Below are positions 37,738-46,448 of a stretch of DNA of 64,000 nt, piece by piece (position 1 is the stretch's first letter; every line of letters starts with the position of its first letter). A model generated the notes under the pieces. The model ran no database searches. It was given only the letters and a program-made list of their open reading frames with translations, and had not been told where the DNA came from. The translations under genes were made by a program, and so were the position numbers. The stretch is from Streptomyces sp. Edi2 (GTDB taxonomy: Bacteria; Actinomycetota; Actinomycetes; Streptomycetales; Streptomycetaceae): assembly GCF_040253635.1 (NCBI RefSeq), contig NZ_JBEJGX010000003.1, forward strand, positions 186,001 through 250,000, read 5' to 3'.

Positions 37738-39150
37738 ATGACGTACGTATCGGCTGATCACACATCCGGCCCCACCCGCCGCACCGCGCTGGCCGGGCTC
37801 GTCGGTGGGGCCGGGGCCGTACTGGCCTCCGGGTGCGGCACCTCGGGCGGCTCGCCCGCGACCGCGCCCACGGCCCGTCGCACGGCGTGGGCCTACGCCA
37901 CGGCGAGCGATCCCACGCCCGGTGTGATGACGCTCTTCAAGGACCCCGGCTTCAATTTCAACGGGCTCCTTGCGCTCGGCGCGTCCGGCTACGGCGCCGG
38001 CGAGGTGGGCGAGGTGCTCACCGCAGTGAACACCATCAACAAGGACGGCCTCTCCGCGCAGACGTACACCGACACCTTCAGGAAGCTCGGCGATCAGCTG
38101 AGGGAACCGCCTCAGGACACCGAGCCCGGGACGCAGACCACACGGTTCCGGGACCTGCGGGCCGCGCAGTACTACGGCCAGGGGCTCTTCTTCGTCCTCG
38201 GCTCCCACACCCCCGGCAGCGAGGAGCAGTTGTACACGGCGGGGCGCGACGCCTGGGACGCGTTCTGCGAGCGGTGCGACCCGGCACCGGTGACGGCCCG
38301 CGTCCCGTACGGGAAGACCCCGCTGCCCGTGTGGTTCTTCCGGCCGGACGACTCCCGCGAGCGGCGCCCCACCGTGATCCTCACGAACGGCAGCGACGGG
38401 CAGAACGTCGACATGTGGACCTATGGCGTCCCGGCCGCTCTGCAGCGCGGCTGGAACGCCCTGGTGTACGACGGTCCCGGACAGGGCCAGTTGCTCTTCG
38501 TCGACCAGGTGGTCTTCACACCACGCTGGGAGAGGGTCGTCACGCCGCTCGTCGACTGGCTGTCCGCCCGCTCGGACGTGGACAGCGGCAAGATCGCGCT
38601 GACCGGGCTGAGCATGGCCGGCAATCTGGCTCCCCGGGCCGCGGCCTTCGAGCACCGGATCGCCGCGCTGGTGGCGATGCCCGGTGTACTCACGCCCTGG
38701 CTGGGCTTTCCTCCGGAGATCCGGGAAATCCTCACCCCGGACAAGGAGAAGACCAACGCCATCTGGAACAAAGAAGTCGTCCCGGACCTGCCGCCGTCCG
38801 CGGCCGCGACGATGAAGAAGCGCTTCGAGCCGTTCTCCGTGCCGGCGATGCTCGCGGCCCGCAAGGGCAAGATGTTCACCGACTTCTACACCCCCGCCAC
38901 CCTGATCAAGTCGCTGGACATCACGGACGTCGTGGGCCGGATCATGATGCCCACGCTGGTGCTCGACTACGAATTCGAGCAGTTCTACCCGGGACAGCCG
39001 CGCCAGATGTTCGACAAGCTGACGGCTCCCAAGGACTACGTGAAGCTCACCGCGGCCACCGGCGCGCAGTTGCACTGCTCCCCGATGGCACCGCAGCAGC
39101 ACTGCGAGGTCGTCTTCGACTGGCTGCAGGAGAAACTGACCGGCAGCTGA
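37738..39150 (+). CDS. Exported alpha/beta hydrolase
   Basis: A 470-residue serine hydrolase. Residues about 13-38 are a Tat-like lipoprotein signal (TRRTALAGLVGGAGAVLASGC) with a lipobox-like ASGC. The catalytic core resembles the FrsA and 2,6-dihydroxypseudooxynicotine-hydrolase group: a helical cap region, the nucleophile motif ALTGLSMAGNLA (Ser), the oxyanion strand PTVILTNGSDG, an acid candidate in LVLDYEFEQF, and the His in QQHCEVVF. It probably cleaves a C-C or ester bond of a small molecule outside the membrane. The ATG at 37738 is the only good start; the frame is open upstream. Confidence 0.82.
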   Translation: MTYVSADHTSGPTRRTALAGLVGGAGAVLASGCGTSGGSPATAPTARRTAWAYATASDPTPGVMTLFKDPGFNFNGLLALGASGYGAGEVGEVLTAVNTINKDGLSAQTYTDTFRKLGDQLREPPQDTEPGTQTTRFRDLRAAQYYGQGLFFVLGSHTPGSEEQLYTAGRDAWDAFCERCDPAPVTARVPYGKTPLPVWFFRPDDSRERRPTVILTNGSDGQNVDMWTYGVPAALQRGWNALVYDGPGQGQLLFVDQVVFTPRWERVVTPLVDWLSARSDVDSGKIALTGLSMAGNLAPRAAAFEHRIAALVAMPGVLTPWLGFPPEIREILTPDKEKTNAIWNKEVVPDLPPSAAATMKKRFEPFSVPAMLAARKGKMFTDFYTPATLIKSLDITDVVGRIMMPTLVLDYEFEQFYPGQPRQMFDKLTAPKDYVKLTAATGAQLHCSPMAPQQHCEVVFDWLQEKLTGS

Positions 39151-39345
39151 CCTCCGCGGCGGCCTCCCCCGGCCCGGGGCCGGAAAGGCTCCCACCTGCC
39201 GCGGCGCAGAGAACCTGCGCCCGTACACGCCCTCCCGCCTGCCGTACCCGGTCCGTGGCGCTCTTGCACGGCGGGGAGAGGACGGCCAGTGTGGTCGCAC
39301 GTGGCCCTTGGCCGCCTGCGGGTTCGTCACACCTCTGGAGTGCGC

Positions 39346-40206
39346 GTGGCTTCCTTCGTACTGCCTCATGCCCTGCACGGACGGGGACCGCACAAGGTCA
39401 TCGCCGTGCACGGCTGGTTCGCCGACAGGTCCGCCTTCGACCCGGTCCTGCCGGATCTCGATCAGAGCGCCTTCCAGTACGCGCTGGTCGACCTCCGTGG
39501 CTATGGCGAGGCGAGGGGCGCGGTCGGCACGTGCACCTCGGGCGAGGGCGCGGCCGATGTGCTCGCGCTCGCCGACCGGCTGGGCTGGGACCGGTTCTCG
39601 GTGGTCGGGCATTCGATGGGCGCCAGTGTCGTCCAACGGGTACTGGCCGCGGCTCCGGACCGGGTGCGCAGACTGGTGGGAATCTCGCCGGTGCCTGCCT
39701 CCGGGCTGCCGCTGCCACCGCAGCAGTGGGAGTTGTTCTCCTCGGCGGCGCACTCGCCGGAGAACCGGCGGGTCATCATCGATCTCACCACCGGCGGGCA
39801 GCGCCCGGCCGCCTGGCTGGACCGGATGGTGCGGCGGTCCCTGGAGTGCAGCGATCCGAAGGCGTTCCGCTCCTGGCTGGATTCCTGGTCCGGGGAGACG
39901 TTCTGTGCCGAGGTCGAGGGCTCGGCGGTGCCGGCGCTCGCGGTGACCGGGGCGCTGGATCCCGCGCTGACCGCCGAACTCGCGCGTGCGACATGGATGC
40001 GCTGGTACGCCAACAGCCGGCTGGTGGAGCTGCCCTCGGCGGGGCACTACGCCATGGACGAAACCCCGCTGGAGCTGATCCGGGCCGTGGAGGACTTCCT
40101 GCGCGCCGACGGGGACGGGGATGGGGATGGGGATGGGGATGGGGACGGCAGCGGCGACAGGGACGGTAGTGGCGACAGGGACGGCGACGGGGCCGAAGCC
40201 GGATGA
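39346..40206 (+). CDS. Alpha/beta hydrolase with acidic repeat tail
   Basis: A 286-residue hydrolase whose catalytic part ends near residue 255. The oxyanion motif is IAVHGWFADRSAFD, the nucleophile elbow VVGHSMGAS, the acid likely in TGALDP, and the His in PSAGHYAMDE. The last 30 residues are Asp-Gly repeats encoded by a hexanucleotide repeat. GTG at 39346 with GGAG five bases upstream is preferred over GTG at 39340. Its stop overlaps the P450 start as ATGA, so the two are coupled and may act on the same substrate. Confidence 0.85.
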   Translation: MASFVLPHALHGRGPHKVIAVHGWFADRSAFDPVLPDLDQSAFQYALVDLRGYGEARGAVGTCTSGEGAADVLALADRLGWDRFSVVGHSMGASVVQRVLAAAPDRVRRLVGISPVPASGLPLPPQQWELFSSAAHSPENRRVIIDLTTGGQRPAAWLDRMVRRSLECSDPKAFRSWLDSWSGETFCAEVEGSAVPALAVTGALDPALTAELARATWMRWYANSRLVELPSAGHYAMDETPLELIRAVEDFLRADGDGDGDGDGDGDGSGDRDGSGDRDGDGAEAG

Positions 40207-40297
40207 CCGTGCCCGCCAGCGGTGCGGCTCAGCCGGATGTGCCCGACGCGCCCGATGTGCCGGACGTCCCGGACGTCCCGGACGTCCCGGACGTCTT
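40111..40297 (+). repeat. Coding microsatellites spanning a gene junction
   Basis: Two simple repeats flank the hydrolase/P450 overlap. The hexamer GGGGAT/GGGGAC is repeated six times at 40111-40146 and encodes Asp-Gly pairs at the hydrolase C-terminus. The nonamer CCGGACGTC and its variants at about 40234-40297 encode Pro-Asp-Val triplets at the P450 N-terminus. Both keep frame when units are gained or lost. Confidence 0.85.
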
Positions 40298-41537
40298 CGA
40301 CCCACGCGGCTACGCGGACGGCCTGCCGCACGCGGCGTACCGGCTGTTGCGTGAGCGGCATCCGGTGGCCTGGCAGGAGGAGCACGAGGTGCTCGGCTGG
40401 CCTGCCGGCCCCGGCTTCTGGGCGGTCACGCGCCATGCGGACGTCGTACGGGTGCTCAAGGACGCGGGCAGGTTCTCCTCCCAGCTGGGAGCCACCCAGA
40501 TCCGCGATCCGGACCCCGCCGATCTGCCGTTCATCCGCCGCATGATGCTCAACCAGGACCCTCCCGGCCACGGGCGGCTGCGGCGCCTGGTCAGCCGTGC
40601 CTTCACCCCCCGCCGCATCGAGCGGTTCGGCTCGGCCGTCCGCGAGCGGGCCCGTGACCTGCTGACCTCGGCGGTCGATGCCGCGCATACGGGGAACGGG
40701 GTACGCGACCTCGTCACCGATGTCACCGACGACTTCGCGCTGCTCAACCTCGCCGACCTGCTCGGAGTGCCACCCGCTGACCGCGGCCTGCTCCTGGCCT
40801 GGACCCGGCGCGTCATCGGCTACCAGGACCCGGACGAGTCGGGCCAGACCGCCCCGGGCCCGGACGGCCGCCTAGCCGACCCGCGGTCCCCGGCGATGCT
40901 GCAGGACATGTTCGGCTTCGCGCGTGAGCTGGCTGCCCACAAACGACGGCACCCGGGCGACGATGTCATGACCGTCCTGGCCTCGGACGGCGAACTGGCC
41001 ACAGCCGAGCTGGAGATGTTCTTCTTCCTGCTGACCATCGCGGGCAATGACACCGTACGCAGCGCGGCCCCCGGCGGCCTGCTGGCACTGGCCCGGCACC
41101 CGGACGCATACCGCGGCCTGCGCACCGGTGAGGTGGGGACGGCGACGGTTGTGGAGGAGCTGCTGCGCTGGCATCCGCCGGTGCTCAGCTTCCGCCGGAC
41201 CGCCGTGTGCGACACCGAGCTGGCCGGACAGCGGATACGCGCCGGCGACAAAGTGGTCGTCTTCCACGGCTCGGCGAACTACGACGAGCGGGCCTTCGCC
41301 GCCCCGTACCGCCTGGACCTGTCCCGCTCCCCCAACCCCCATGTCTCGTTCGGTGACGGCCCGCACATCTGCCTGGGTGCCCATCTCGCCCGGCTGCAGT
41401 TGCGGGTGCTGTACGAGGAGACGGCTCGCCTGGTGTCCTCCCTGGCGGTCGCCGAGCCTCCCCGGCGGCTGGTGTCGAACTTCATCAACGGGCTGAAGTC
41501 GCTGCCTCTGCGGCTGGTGGACGACCCGCACCGGTAG
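40203..41537 (+). CDS. Cytochrome P450 with Pro-Asp-Val repeat N-terminus
   Basis: A 444-residue P450. A repeat segment (PDVPDVPDV...) occupies residues about 12-32, before the usual start of the fold at DPRGYADGLPHAAYRLLRE. Motifs are DPPGHGRLRRLVSRAF, the I-helix AGNDTVRSA, the ExxR EELLRWHPP and the heme loop FGDGPHICLGAHLARLQ. AGNDTxR with SPNPHxxFGxGxHxCLG-like spacing recalls CYP124/125/142-type enzymes that act on isoprenoid or steroid side chains. Translation is coupled to the preceding hydrolase. Confidence 0.92.
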   Translation: MTVPASGAAQPDVPDAPDVPDVPDVPDVPDVFDPRGYADGLPHAAYRLLRERHPVAWQEEHEVLGWPAGPGFWAVTRHADVVRVLKDAGRFSSQLGATQIRDPDPADLPFIRRMMLNQDPPGHGRLRRLVSRAFTPRRIERFGSAVRERARDLLTSAVDAAHTGNGVRDLVTDVTDDFALLNLADLLGVPPADRGLLLAWTRRVIGYQDPDESGQTAPGPDGRLADPRSPAMLQDMFGFARELAAHKRRHPGDDVMTVLASDGELATAELEMFFFLLTIAGNDTVRSAAPGGLLALARHPDAYRGLRTGEVGTATVVEELLRWHPPVLSFRRTAVCDTELAGQRIRAGDKVVVFHGSANYDERAFAAPYRLDLSRSPNPHVSFGDGPHICLGAHLARLQLRVLYEETARLVSSLAVAEPPRRLVSNFINGLKSLPLRLVDDPHR

Positions 41538-41582
41538 CGGCGGCCAGGGCGGGAAGCGACGCCCTCGCGGATGGGCCGGGGC

Positions 41583-41616
41583 ACGGGGCGTACGCGCGGA
41601 CGGGGCGTACGCGCGG
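41583..41616. repeat. Tandem 17-base repeat in a convergent gap
   Basis: Two perfect head-to-tail copies of ACGGGGCGTACGCGCGG lie in the gap between the convergent P450 and acetyltransferase genes, with a partial third copy nearby. Each copy contains the self-complementary core CGTACG, so the segment can fold and may serve in termination. Confidence 0.7.
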
Positions 41617-41692
41617 ACGGGCCGGGGCACGGGCTGTGTCCTCGCGGACGGGCAGGCTCACGCACCGGCCCGTGTCATGGCACCGAAGCGCA

Positions 41693-42343
41693 CTACCGCT
41701 CCCCGGGGCGCGCCCCCTCCAGTTCGTCGATGCTGCCCGACATGACCGCCGGGAGGTGTGCGGTCAGGTGCTCAACCGGCCAGTCCCACCAGGCCACTGC
41801 CAGCAGCCGGGCAATGTCCGCATCGGTGAAGCGACGACGGATGAGGCGGGCCGGGTTGCCTCCGACGATCCCGTAATCCGGGACGTCATCGACGACGACG
41901 GACCCGGACGCGACGACCGCGCCGTGACCGATGCGGACGCCGGGCATCACCGTGGCCCGGTATCCGAACCAGACGTCGTGACCGACCACGGTGTCACCCC
42001 GGCCGGGCAGGCCGGTGATCAGATCGAAGTGCGCGGCCCAGGATCCGCCCATGATCGGGAAGGGGAATGTCGAGGGGCCGTCCATCCGGTGGTTGGCGCC
42101 GTTCATGAGGAACCGCACCCCCTCCCCCAGCGCACAGAACTTCCCGATGACCAGCTTCTCCGGCCCGTATTGGTACAGCACATTGCGGGTCTCGAAGGCC
42201 GTCGGGTCGTCCGGATCGTCGTAGTAGGTGAACTCCCCCACCTCGATCAGCGGCGAGGTCACCAGCGGCTTCAGCAGCACCACACGCGGCTGCCCGGGCA
42301 TCGGGTGCAGCACGGTCGGATCAACGGGAACGGCAGGGCCCAC
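41693..42343 (-). CDS. Xenobiotic acetyltransferase, Vat/CatB type
   Basis: A 216-residue left-handed beta-helix acyltransferase. The signature LMNGANHRMDGPSTFPF contains the catalytic His, and hexapeptide repeats follow (VVGHDVWFGYRATVMPGVRIGHGAVVASGSVV, in pieces) with the C-terminal helix RLLAVAWWDWPVEHL. The length and motif match the streptogramin A acetyltransferase (Vat) and CatB group. Environmental members often have unknown acceptors, so resistance is possible but not proven. GTG at 42343 has GGAGGAAG upstream; the longer open frame is unlikely. Its high-GC codon use differs from the next three genes on the same strand. Confidence 0.88.
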   Translation of the reverse strand: MGPAVPVDPTVLHPMPGQPRVVLLKPLVTSPLIEVGEFTYYDDPDDPTAFETRNVLYQYGPEKLVIGKFCALGEGVRFLMNGANHRMDGPSTFPFPIMGGSWAAHFDLITGLPGRGDTVVGHDVWFGYRATVMPGVRIGHGAVVASGSVVVDDVPDYGIVGGNPARLIRRRFTDADIARLLAVAWWDWPVEHLTAHLPAVMSGSIDELEGARPGER

Positions 42344-42507
42344 GGTGCTTCCTCCACACACTGCAGCAAACGGGCTCCCATGGTCACAGCCGTCACCGAG
42401 GGCGGTCCACTCCCTTTCGCCGGCCGGCCCACCCGGTAGCCGCGTGTCGGGCAGTGGCCGCGTGCCGGGCACGCGGCCACAGAGCCTTCAAGAACCTTCC
42501 AGAGCCT

Positions 42508-43305
42508 TCAACTGACGGCGGGTGCCCCGACGTTGCTCGACAGCGCGTCGATGGCTGCGCCGACATCGGCTCGCGTGATGACCCAGTCCGCGCGCCTTCC
42601 GGCCTCCGCTGTGCCGACGCATACCGAATATGCGGCGTTCTCGAACATGCGCAGATCGTTCTGGTCATTGCCGAAGGCGACATATTCCTTGGCGGGAATG
42701 TTCAGCGCGAGGAGGGCCGTCGCTTTGTCGACCGCCTTGGGGGACAGGTCCACCAGGTCCTCGGACTGGTGGATATTGATCGTCACACCGAGCTTGGTCA
42801 GTTCCGTCAGTGCGACCTCTCCGGCGCCGAACAGAACGACCTTGGCGTATTCCGGCAGTTCCTCCCGGGCCACACGATTCGCCAGGCCCGCCTGGTCGAC
42901 ACGATCAAGGATCTCCCGTTCCTGGGTTACATGGAAACTGTAGTCCCAGGAACTGTCGATAAGGTACTCGAGCTCGTACCGATCGATGATGTCGTTGATC
43001 GAGCGCCGAACGCTGTCGCTGAACTTTGTCACCTCGATGCGCCCGTCGGACCGGGTAAACGCGCCGTTGCCGCCGATGAGTGGGACATCGGCCAGCTCGG
43101 TGGGAAGCACCGGAATGAGGTCGCGAATCGGGCGGGCCGAGGCAAACAGGATGGGGTGCCCGGCTCGGCACCGTGCGATCGCCTCAACGATCTCGGGCGG
43201 AATCTGCGTCCCATTGAAACAGGTGGTGCCGTCGACGTCGAAGACGAACGGTATCCCCTGATCCATCTGCGGCACCTGGTCGGCACCGCCTTTCCGTGCG
43301 TGCAT
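42508..43305 (-). CDS. HAD-superfamily phosphatase, Cof-like (subfamily IIB)
   Basis: A 265-residue HAD hydrolase. Motif I is FVFDVDGTTCFNG, motif II ILFASARPIRDLIP, the motif III Lys is likely in LSPKAVDKATA, and motif IV is FGNDQNDLRMF. The cap is of type IIB, as in Cof, sugar-phosphate and sucrose-phosphate phosphatases. ATG at 43305 follows GGAAGGAAATCG and lies 15 bases after the exporter stop, so it is cotranscribed with the exporter and atypical P450. It is encoded in the low-GC segment. A role in dephosphorylating a self-protected or phosphorylated intermediate is conceivable but only inferred. Confidence 0.85.
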   Translation of the reverse strand: MHARKGGADQVPQMDQGIPFVFDVDGTTCFNGTQIPPEIVEAIARCRAGHPILFASARPIRDLIPVLPTELADVPLIGGNGAFTRSDGRIEVTKFSDSVRRSINDIIDRYELEYLIDSSWDYSFHVTQEREILDRVDQAGLANRVAREELPEYAKVVLFGAGEVALTELTKLGVTINIHQSEDLVDLSPKAVDKATALLALNIPAKEYVAFGNDQNDLRMFENAAYSVCVGTAEAGRRADWVITRADVGAAIDALSSNVGAPAVS

Positions 43306-43320
43306 CGATTTCCTTCCGGA

Positions 43321-44571
43321 TCAACCTGATGAAATGGTCACGCTATCCGACGGACTCGCTTCCCGTCCGGCAGATGTACGTGCCGAGCGCAGATTGAGGG
43401 TAGCTGCGGAGCCCACCGCCAGTATCGATGCAGCGACCATCATCACCACCACTGCCGACTGCCCGGACCACGAGCCCAGGGTGCCCGCCAGGAAAGAGCC
43501 GCCCGACGAGCCCACGACGATGATGCCGCCGAGCCAGGAAAACGCCTCGGAGATCTCTCCCTTGGGAATGGAGGCATTCACCAAAGCGAATGTCCACGTC
43601 AGGGCCGGTCCCATGAAGAATCCTGCGAAGAAGAAGGAGGATTCCTGGACGAGTACCGGGAAGAACGGCGCGGCCAGCGCCCAGGACGCCGAGAAAGCGG
43701 CAAGGACGGCGATCAGTCTCTTGGTGAGATTCCCGATCTTCTCGGTGTCGCCGCCGCTCAAGGTCAGGGCGCCGATGAATGCACCGCAGCCGTGTAAGGA
43801 CAACAGGATTCCCACACCCCCCACGGACGTGTTCGACTCGGTCAGTCGACCACCCAGGATCGCCATGGCGCCGATCGTGACCCCGATCATCGCGGCACAG
43901 CACATCAGAAGCCGGAAAGCGCCGAAGAACAGCGGACCGATGATCCTCCTGAACCCCATGTGCTCGACCCGGTCTTCGGTATCGGCCGTCGGCATCACCT
44001 CGATCATCCAGGCACCCAGCAACAGGAAAGCTATACACAGGTAGGACGCGAGACTAGGGTTCAGGGCGATCGCACTTGCCGTGGCCACAAGCGGCGCCAC
44101 GATAAAGAGAAGTTCCTGTGACGCGGAGTCGAAAGCGTACGCCTTCATCAGCAGGGGACCCCGGACGATTCGAGGCCAGGCGGACCTGAGATACGGTTCG
44201 AACGGGGGATTGAAGACACCGGCGACGCCAAGTGCGGCGAAGGCGATAATCATCGAGTGGCCCGAGGCGGCAAAACCCAGGAATCCGAATCCGCTGACAA
44301 TCGCTGTGAGCCAGATGGCGAGCCGTGCGCGACCGCGGTCGACCATCCGTCCCCAGATGGGTGACCCGGCAGCGGACAGGAGTGAATATACGGCCGCGGC
44401 CGCACCGACCGTCAGCCAGCTCTGGTCCATATAGCGAAGCTGCATGGGAATTGCCGCGAGTGCCAGTGCGTTCGGGATCCGTCCGACGAGGGTGCCGGCG
44501 GCGAGGCGTGGAACGCGGTTGCTGCGCAGAACATCCACAAAGCCCAGGTTGATCATTAACTCTCCCATCAT
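43321..44571 (-). CDS. MFS exporter
   Basis: A 416-residue twelve-helix MFS protein. Motif A between helices 2 and 3 reads GRMVDRGRARLA, and the halves are separated around PTADTEDRVEHMGFRR. It resembles drug or metabolite exporters. The ATG at 44571 is selected for its GGAGG site; an upstream ATG at 44625 would overlap the P450 gene. The fifth codon is TTA, so in Streptomyces its translation would need the bldA tRNA. Third-position GC is clearly lower than in flanking genes. Confidence 0.88.
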   Translation of the reverse strand: MMGELMINLGFVDVLRSNRVPRLAAGTLVGRIPNALALAAIPMQLRYMDQSWLTVGAAAAVYSLLSAAGSPIWGRMVDRGRARLAIWLTAIVSGFGFLGFAASGHSMIIAFAALGVAGVFNPPFEPYLRSAWPRIVRGPLLMKAYAFDSASQELLFIVAPLVATASAIALNPSLASYLCIAFLLLGAWMIEVMPTADTEDRVEHMGFRRIIGPLFFGAFRLLMCCAAMIGVTIGAMAILGGRLTESNTSVGGVGILLSLHGCGAFIGALTLSGGDTEKIGNLTKRLIAVLAAFSASWALAAPFFPVLVQESSFFFAGFFMGPALTWTFALVNASIPKGEISEAFSWLGGIIVVGSSGGSFLAGTLGSWSGQSAVVVMMVAASILAVGSAATLNLRSARTSAGREASPSDSVTISSG

Positions 44572-44614
44572 GGTCAGCCTCCGTACGGCCGGCCTCACGG
44601 CGCACGGGCACACG

Positions 44615-45796
44615 TCAGATTTCATTTACCTCGTAGACTGTCATGCCCATGGCTTTTGCCTTGCTCACCCGCAACACGTCGACGTCGTTCGATGCGATCT
44701 TTCTTGCCAGCACAGGAAGGCAGGATTGCAGTACCGCCCGCGCCAGTCGGGCGCCGAGGCAGTAATGCCGTCCGTGCCCGAAAGAAAGGTGGCGATTCGG
44801 CTGGCAGTCTTCGTTCGCCTTGAGGAGATTCACCACGACCCTGGCGTCCTCGGGTATGGTGCGGCCACCTAATTCGACGGTCGTGGTGGTACGCCTCGGC
44901 GCGAAATGAAAAGGCGGGTCGTCGCGCAGCTGGTTCTCGATGAAGTGTGCCCAGTCCGCCGGTTCAAGCTTTTCGACATCCGCCGGGGACCAGCCCTGGT
45001 CATCGATATGAGCGAGACAGGACACCAGAGCAGTCTTCAGGGGCTCGAGCGCACCGGTGAACAGCTGGGTGTACGTCGCGGACACCCCGGTCAGATCCAG
45101 TACCTTCTGCTGATGCAGCGCGCGCAGGGCAACGGCGATCCGGTCCTCCCCGTGCAGAAGCCGATCGTCGACGAGAGCTTCCAGCAGACGAATGTGATCC
45201 GCCGCGCATTGAGCCTTGCCGGCATCCACGCCAGGCACGGCCAGATAGGCCATCACCGCGTCCGAAACACTCTCGATGATCTCCAATTGCGAGAGGGTGA
45301 CACCGAGCAAGGTGCGGGTCGCCGCACGGGCGACGGGCAATGCCATATCGGTGATGAGATCCACCCCTGCGGACCTGATGGGCACATCTGCCTGCTGTGC
45401 GGCCTCGCGAGTTATCTCGGTCATGAACGAACTGCTCAGAGCGGCCGCCAAAGCCATCCGGACGTGTTGCTGGACTGGCGGATCGGAGAACACCAGCCAT
45501 TGCGAGAGGAAACTCTCGACATAGTGAACGTCGGCACGTCTGACCTCGGGGACCAGGTGGGTCTTGTGTTTCATCCCCCTGGCGCGGAACCTCTTGTCCG
45601 TTAACACCTTGCGTGCGAGAAGTGGCGACATGACGTGCCAGGACTGCGTGGTCGGGTCATACGCGACCTCTCCCTGATCTTCTCGGAGCAATTCGTATGC
45701 TTCGCGTGGCGCATGGAGCACATGCTCGTGAAAACTGATCGGACATTTCAATGAGCGGTGCCGACCGTGGTCGGCCACGCCTTCGTCGGAATGCAC
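44615..45796 (-). CDS. Cytochrome P450 with altered catalytic motifs
   Basis: A 393-residue P450-fold protein. The heme loop is normal (LSFGHGRHYCLGARLAR), but the I-helix region reads FTGALEPLKTALVS instead of AGxE/DTT, losing the acid-alcohol pair used for O2 activation. The K-helix ExxR position reads IENQLRDDPP, with Asn where the Glu is expected in my alignment. Such changes occur in P450s with unusual chemistry or in carrier-recruitment P450s. Codon 65 is TTA (bldA-dependent). GTG at 45796 follows GGAGGACAGAAAGG. It is first in a three-gene set with the exporter and phosphatase and divergent from a small peptide gene. Confidence 0.85.
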   Translation of the reverse strand: MHSDEGVADHGRHRSLKCPISFHEHVLHAPREAYELLREDQGEVAYDPTTQSWHVMSPLLARKVLTDKRFRARGMKHKTHLVPEVRRADVHYVESFLSQWLVFSDPPVQQHVRMALAAALSSSFMTEITREAAQQADVPIRSAGVDLITDMALPVARAATRTLLGVTLSQLEIIESVSDAVMAYLAVPGVDAGKAQCAADHIRLLEALVDDRLLHGEDRIAVALRALHQQKVLDLTGVSATYTQLFTGALEPLKTALVSCLAHIDDQGWSPADVEKLEPADWAHFIENQLRDDPPFHFAPRRTTTTVELGGRTIPEDARVVVNLLKANEDCQPNRHLSFGHGRHYCLGARLARAVLQSCLPVLARKIASNDVDVLRVSKAKAMGMTVYEVNEI

Positions 45797-45994
45797 GCCT
45801 TTCTGTCCTCCCCCGTGACCACTTCTCGAAAACCGAGCATTTCGACACTCCAGCGCGCAACCATTGCCCGACTGCGGGCCGACCCATCATGATTCATTGC
45901 AGAATTCATGCGTGCCAGGTGGTAATCACCCTTGAAGTGCGTAAGGGCGCAGCTTTATTGCATCGCAGATGAATGCGCAATTGAGGGTACGGGC

Positions 45995-46192
45995 ATGACC
46001 GGCACGCTCTCGTACCCCCAGATGCGCACACAGGTCGCACCTACCGAATCGACGAAGCGGCTCTCCGACCCCTTCGAAATCCCCCAAGAATCCGCACTCG
46101 CGCATTCACGCATCAATGTGACAGCGCGCGTCACCGAGGCGGCTTCAACCGCCAGTTCCCGCTCGTCACATCAGTCACATGAGCCACATTGA
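45995..46192 (+). CDS. Candidate 65-residue peptide, possibly a RiPP precursor
   Basis: An ATG seven bases after GAGGG opens a 65-codon frame, divergent from the atypical P450 and about 200 bases away. The product starts MTGTLSYPQMRTQVAP, has an acidic and hydrophobic middle (STKRLSDPFEIPQESALAH), and ends in a Ser/Thr/His-rich tail (TASSRSSHQSHEPH). There is no signal peptide, no Cys and no Trp. Its third-position GC, about two thirds by hand count, is low for this genome but like that of the adjacent P450, supporting common origin and real coding. The leader-plus-polar-tail layout and P450/exporter context fit a ribosomal peptide precursor. No known precursor family is matched, and it may be non-coding. 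Confidence 0.4.
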   Translation: MTGTLSYPQMRTQVAPTESTKRLSDPFEIPQESALAHSRINVTARVTEAASTASSRSSHQSHEPH

Positions 46193-46448
46193 TCCACGCT
46201 TTCCCCCTCGCCCCCGTGACTCCGCAAACTAGTCAGGAACGCGGAATCTTCGGGATGCTATCACTCGATTTTGGGCGCGGCAATGAGCTTTTAGCGAGTT
46301 TTTCCTCGACATCGGATTCGATGATCAGGGGGAAGATCCGTGACGCATAAGATCATGGCGGGGGCGGCCCCCTTCCAGAGGCGGCGAAGGGGATACCCGG
46401 AGAGAAAGATCTTCCTGGGGATAAGGCGTAACCGGCAGTCGGGCCGCC

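Noticed and set aside
37609..40305. A long minus-strand open frame of about 900 codons opposite two hydrolase genes
   Set aside because: It is a shadow of the two plus-strand hydrolases, which have complete catalytic motifs.
45797..45960. Tiny precursor minigene of the biarylitide type directly upstream of the atypical P450
   Set aside because: No short minus-strand frame with an aromatic-x-His or MRYYH-like sequence is present; only the divergent 65-codon frame remains as a candidate.
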